Source: Synchiropus splendidus
Lineage: Eukaryota; Chordata; Actinopteri; Syngnathiformes; Callionymidae
Assembly: GCF_027744825.2 (NCBI RefSeq)
Contig: NC_071349.1
Span: 20,640,001-20,704,000, forward strand
Length of the DNA: 64,000 bases
Reading direction: 5' to 3'
The position numbers and the translations under genes are program-made. Of the stretch, positions 62,594 to 64,000 are shown one piece after another. Positions within the stretch are counted from its first letter, which is position 1. Each line of letters opens with the position of its first letter. The notes beneath the pieces were generated by a model, which worked only from the letters and a program-made list of their open reading frames with translations, made no database searches and was not told the origin of the DNA.

Positions 62594-63972
62594 TCAGTTC
62601 TTCTTCTTGCCGCTGTGGCCGGCGGCCTCCTCGGCCGGCGCCCCCCCGGGGAAGGCCTGCTGGTACAGGTGTCTGTGGTTGGCTGCCACGCTGTACAGCC
62701 TGTGGATGGCCTGAGGAGGGCGACACGGAGGCGTCAGCTGGCTGCTGCAGCCCTCACCTGCAGCCGTCTCTTACCTCGTTGGTGCTTCCCTGGAGGAGAC
62801 AAGTCACAGACGTCAGCAACATATCAGCGCGGCGGCGACGAGGCCTCACCTGATCCCACAGCGCGCCGGCCACCTGGTCGATGACGGCGCCCAGTTCTCT
62901 GTACTCCCCTGAGTAACGGATGTAGGCCCAGGTGCAGAGCGTGATCAGAGCCAGGCCCAGGACCATGTTGCACAAGCTGGCGATGACGTCCACGCCCACG
63001 AAGCCCGTGATGCCCGCCGCCACGTACATGACGAAGATGACCACGAAGAGCGTGGCTGGCGTCCGCGCGGCGTGGAAAATGTTCTTGGAGTCGTTGTGCT
63101 TGATGTACTGGACGAACACCTCCTCGATTTCCGCCTCCAGCTGCAGCAGGTAGCGGCGGCTGAACTCCTCGCCGCCCATCTTCTTCACGCCGCGGAAGAC
63201 CTGCAGAGACTCCTCCATGATCACGCCGTGTCGGGCCTGAAGCTCGGTGGGCGCCAGGAAGGGCCGATCGCCTCCGCACACCTGCGGCGGGGAGAGACAG
63301 AGAGACGATGGCTCCTCTGCTGCTGCTGCTGCCGTCCCGGCTGTGCGGGGCGGGAGGCACCCTCGACCCCTGTCTCACCTCCTCCATTTTCTTGTTGTAC
63401 ATGTCCTTGGCAGCAGCCACCGCGGCCAGATTGTTGGCCTCCGCCGTGGCCTGGTGGGACAGGCAGCTTTAGGACACCTGTTCCGTCCAGCTGAGCTGTG
63501 GCGGCGGAGGAGGCTCACCTGAAGCATGGACTTGGGGTGCGGGAGCTCCTCCCCCTGATAGATCTTGATGTAGGCCTGGAGCACCAGAGAGCAAGCGTGG
63601 CGTGAACACACAGGTCAACTGAGGGGGCGCTGTGGTCCACTCTGACCTTGAAGTACTCCAGCAGGCCCCGACAGGTGATCCGGCTGCCGTTGATCTCCTT
63701 CACGTCGATGTTGCGGGGACTCAGCAACCACGGCACCAGCAGCTTCAGGTTGCTGATGAACTCGCCGTCGATCTCTAGAAGAAGAAACAGGGCATCGGAG
63801 GGGGGCGCAGCAGCGCGGCATGTGGGGACGCACCTTTTATCCTGCCGTCAAAGTGGGGGTTGGTGGCCACCTTGAGTCCTGGGTGAGGCATGAGGAAGCA
63901 GGAGATGTTGGTGAAGCAGGAGTGGATGTGCTTGCGCACGTTCTGCAGCTCCTCGTGCTGGTTCTCGGAGAT
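62594..63972 (-). CDS. atl1: Atlastin-1, C-terminal part; 5' end lies beyond the right edge
   Basis: Atlastins are dynamin-like GTPases that fuse ER tubules; human ATL1 mutations cause spastic paraplegia SPG3A. Seven exons, 5' to 3': 63972-63834, 63774-63647, 63575-63519, 63450-63379, 63281-62850, 62789-62775, 62710-62594. They encode the end of the GTPase domain ([20 protein letters not shown]), the middle three-helix bundle ([39 protein letters not shown]), two membrane hairpin segments ([40 protein letters not shown]) and the amphipathic cytosolic tail. The protein ends GHSGKKKN then stop; human ends KKKM. The G1-G4 GTPase motifs are outside the window. A 15-nt microexon codes GSTNE. Introns around it are 60-64 nt. 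ATL1 is preferred to ATL2/3 because of its neighbour sav1 and the tail sequence. Confidence 0.95.
62775..62789 (-). CDS. atl1: 15-nt microexon of atl1 (GSTNE)
   Basis: Five codons, flanked by an acceptor (CTCCTCCAG) and donor (GTAAGA) and by introns of only 60 and 64 nt. Inclusion or skipping keeps the frame. Human atlastin-1 isoforms of 558 and 553 aa differ by five residues, which suggests the same exon is optional there. Confidence 0.85.
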
Positions 63973-64000
63973 CTGCAGAGGAGCACAGCTTCAGGCCGAG

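Overview
The window reads as nuclear genomic DNA of a ray-finned fish with a compact genome, probably a pufferfish-like percomorph. The genes are split vertebrate genes with GT-AG introns, many only 60-100 bp long. Intergenic gaps are often under 300 bp, microsatellites are abundant, and a fish-type dispersed repeat with (TAACCC)-like stretches occurs. There are no operons, phage genes or CRISPR arrays. The species cannot be fixed from the sequence alone.

Eight protein-coding genes are present, in the order and relative orientation I remember for human 14q22.1 (FRMD6, TMX1, TRIM9, PYGL, ABHD12B, NIN, SAV1, ATL1): frmd6 (-, cut by the left edge, 1145-4358), tmx1 (-, 18846-20783), trim9 (+, 25348-32795), pygl (+, 35203-40681), abhd12b (-, 40933-43011), nin (+, 46508-58469), sav1 (+, 59038-61426) and atl1 (-, cut by the right edge, 62594-63972). 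I rebuilt every coding exon by hand from splice sites and reading phase. The six complete genes give uninterrupted proteins of about 306, 703, 853, 328, 1956 and 398 residues.

Layout: 1-4.4 kb is the FERM-domain part of frmd6. 4.4-18.3 kb is a repeat-rich gap holding degenerate dispersed repeats, a CA minisatellite, a 0.5 kb CT tract and a possible frmd6 first exon. 18.3-20.8 kb is tmx1. 20.8-25.3 kb is the head-to-head gap to trim9, with promoter-like motifs. 25.3-34.6 kb is trim9 and its long 3' UTR. 34.6-40.8 kb is pygl, tail-to-tail with abhd12b (40.86-43.0 kb). 43-46.5 kb is a divergent promoter region with a perfect hairpin and a minisatellite. 46.5-58.8 kb is nin. 58.8-61.9 kb is sav1, tail-to-tail with atl1.

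The genes are neighbours by ancestry, not one pathway. They cover Hippo signalling (frmd6, sav1), ER redox folding and ER shaping (tmx1, atl1), neuronal ubiquitin ligation (trim9), liver glycogen breakdown (pygl), lipid hydrolysis (abhd12b) and centrosomal microtubule anchoring (nin). The most notable observations are an in-frame 39-nt cassette exon in trim9, an alternative poly(A)-terminated last exon in nin, a phase-neutral 1.78 kb nin exon, a 15-nt atl1 microexon, loss of the juxtamembrane cysteines in Tmx1, and a TG repeat standing in for the polypyrimidine tract of a pygl splice acceptor. I saw no evidence of an unknown biological system.
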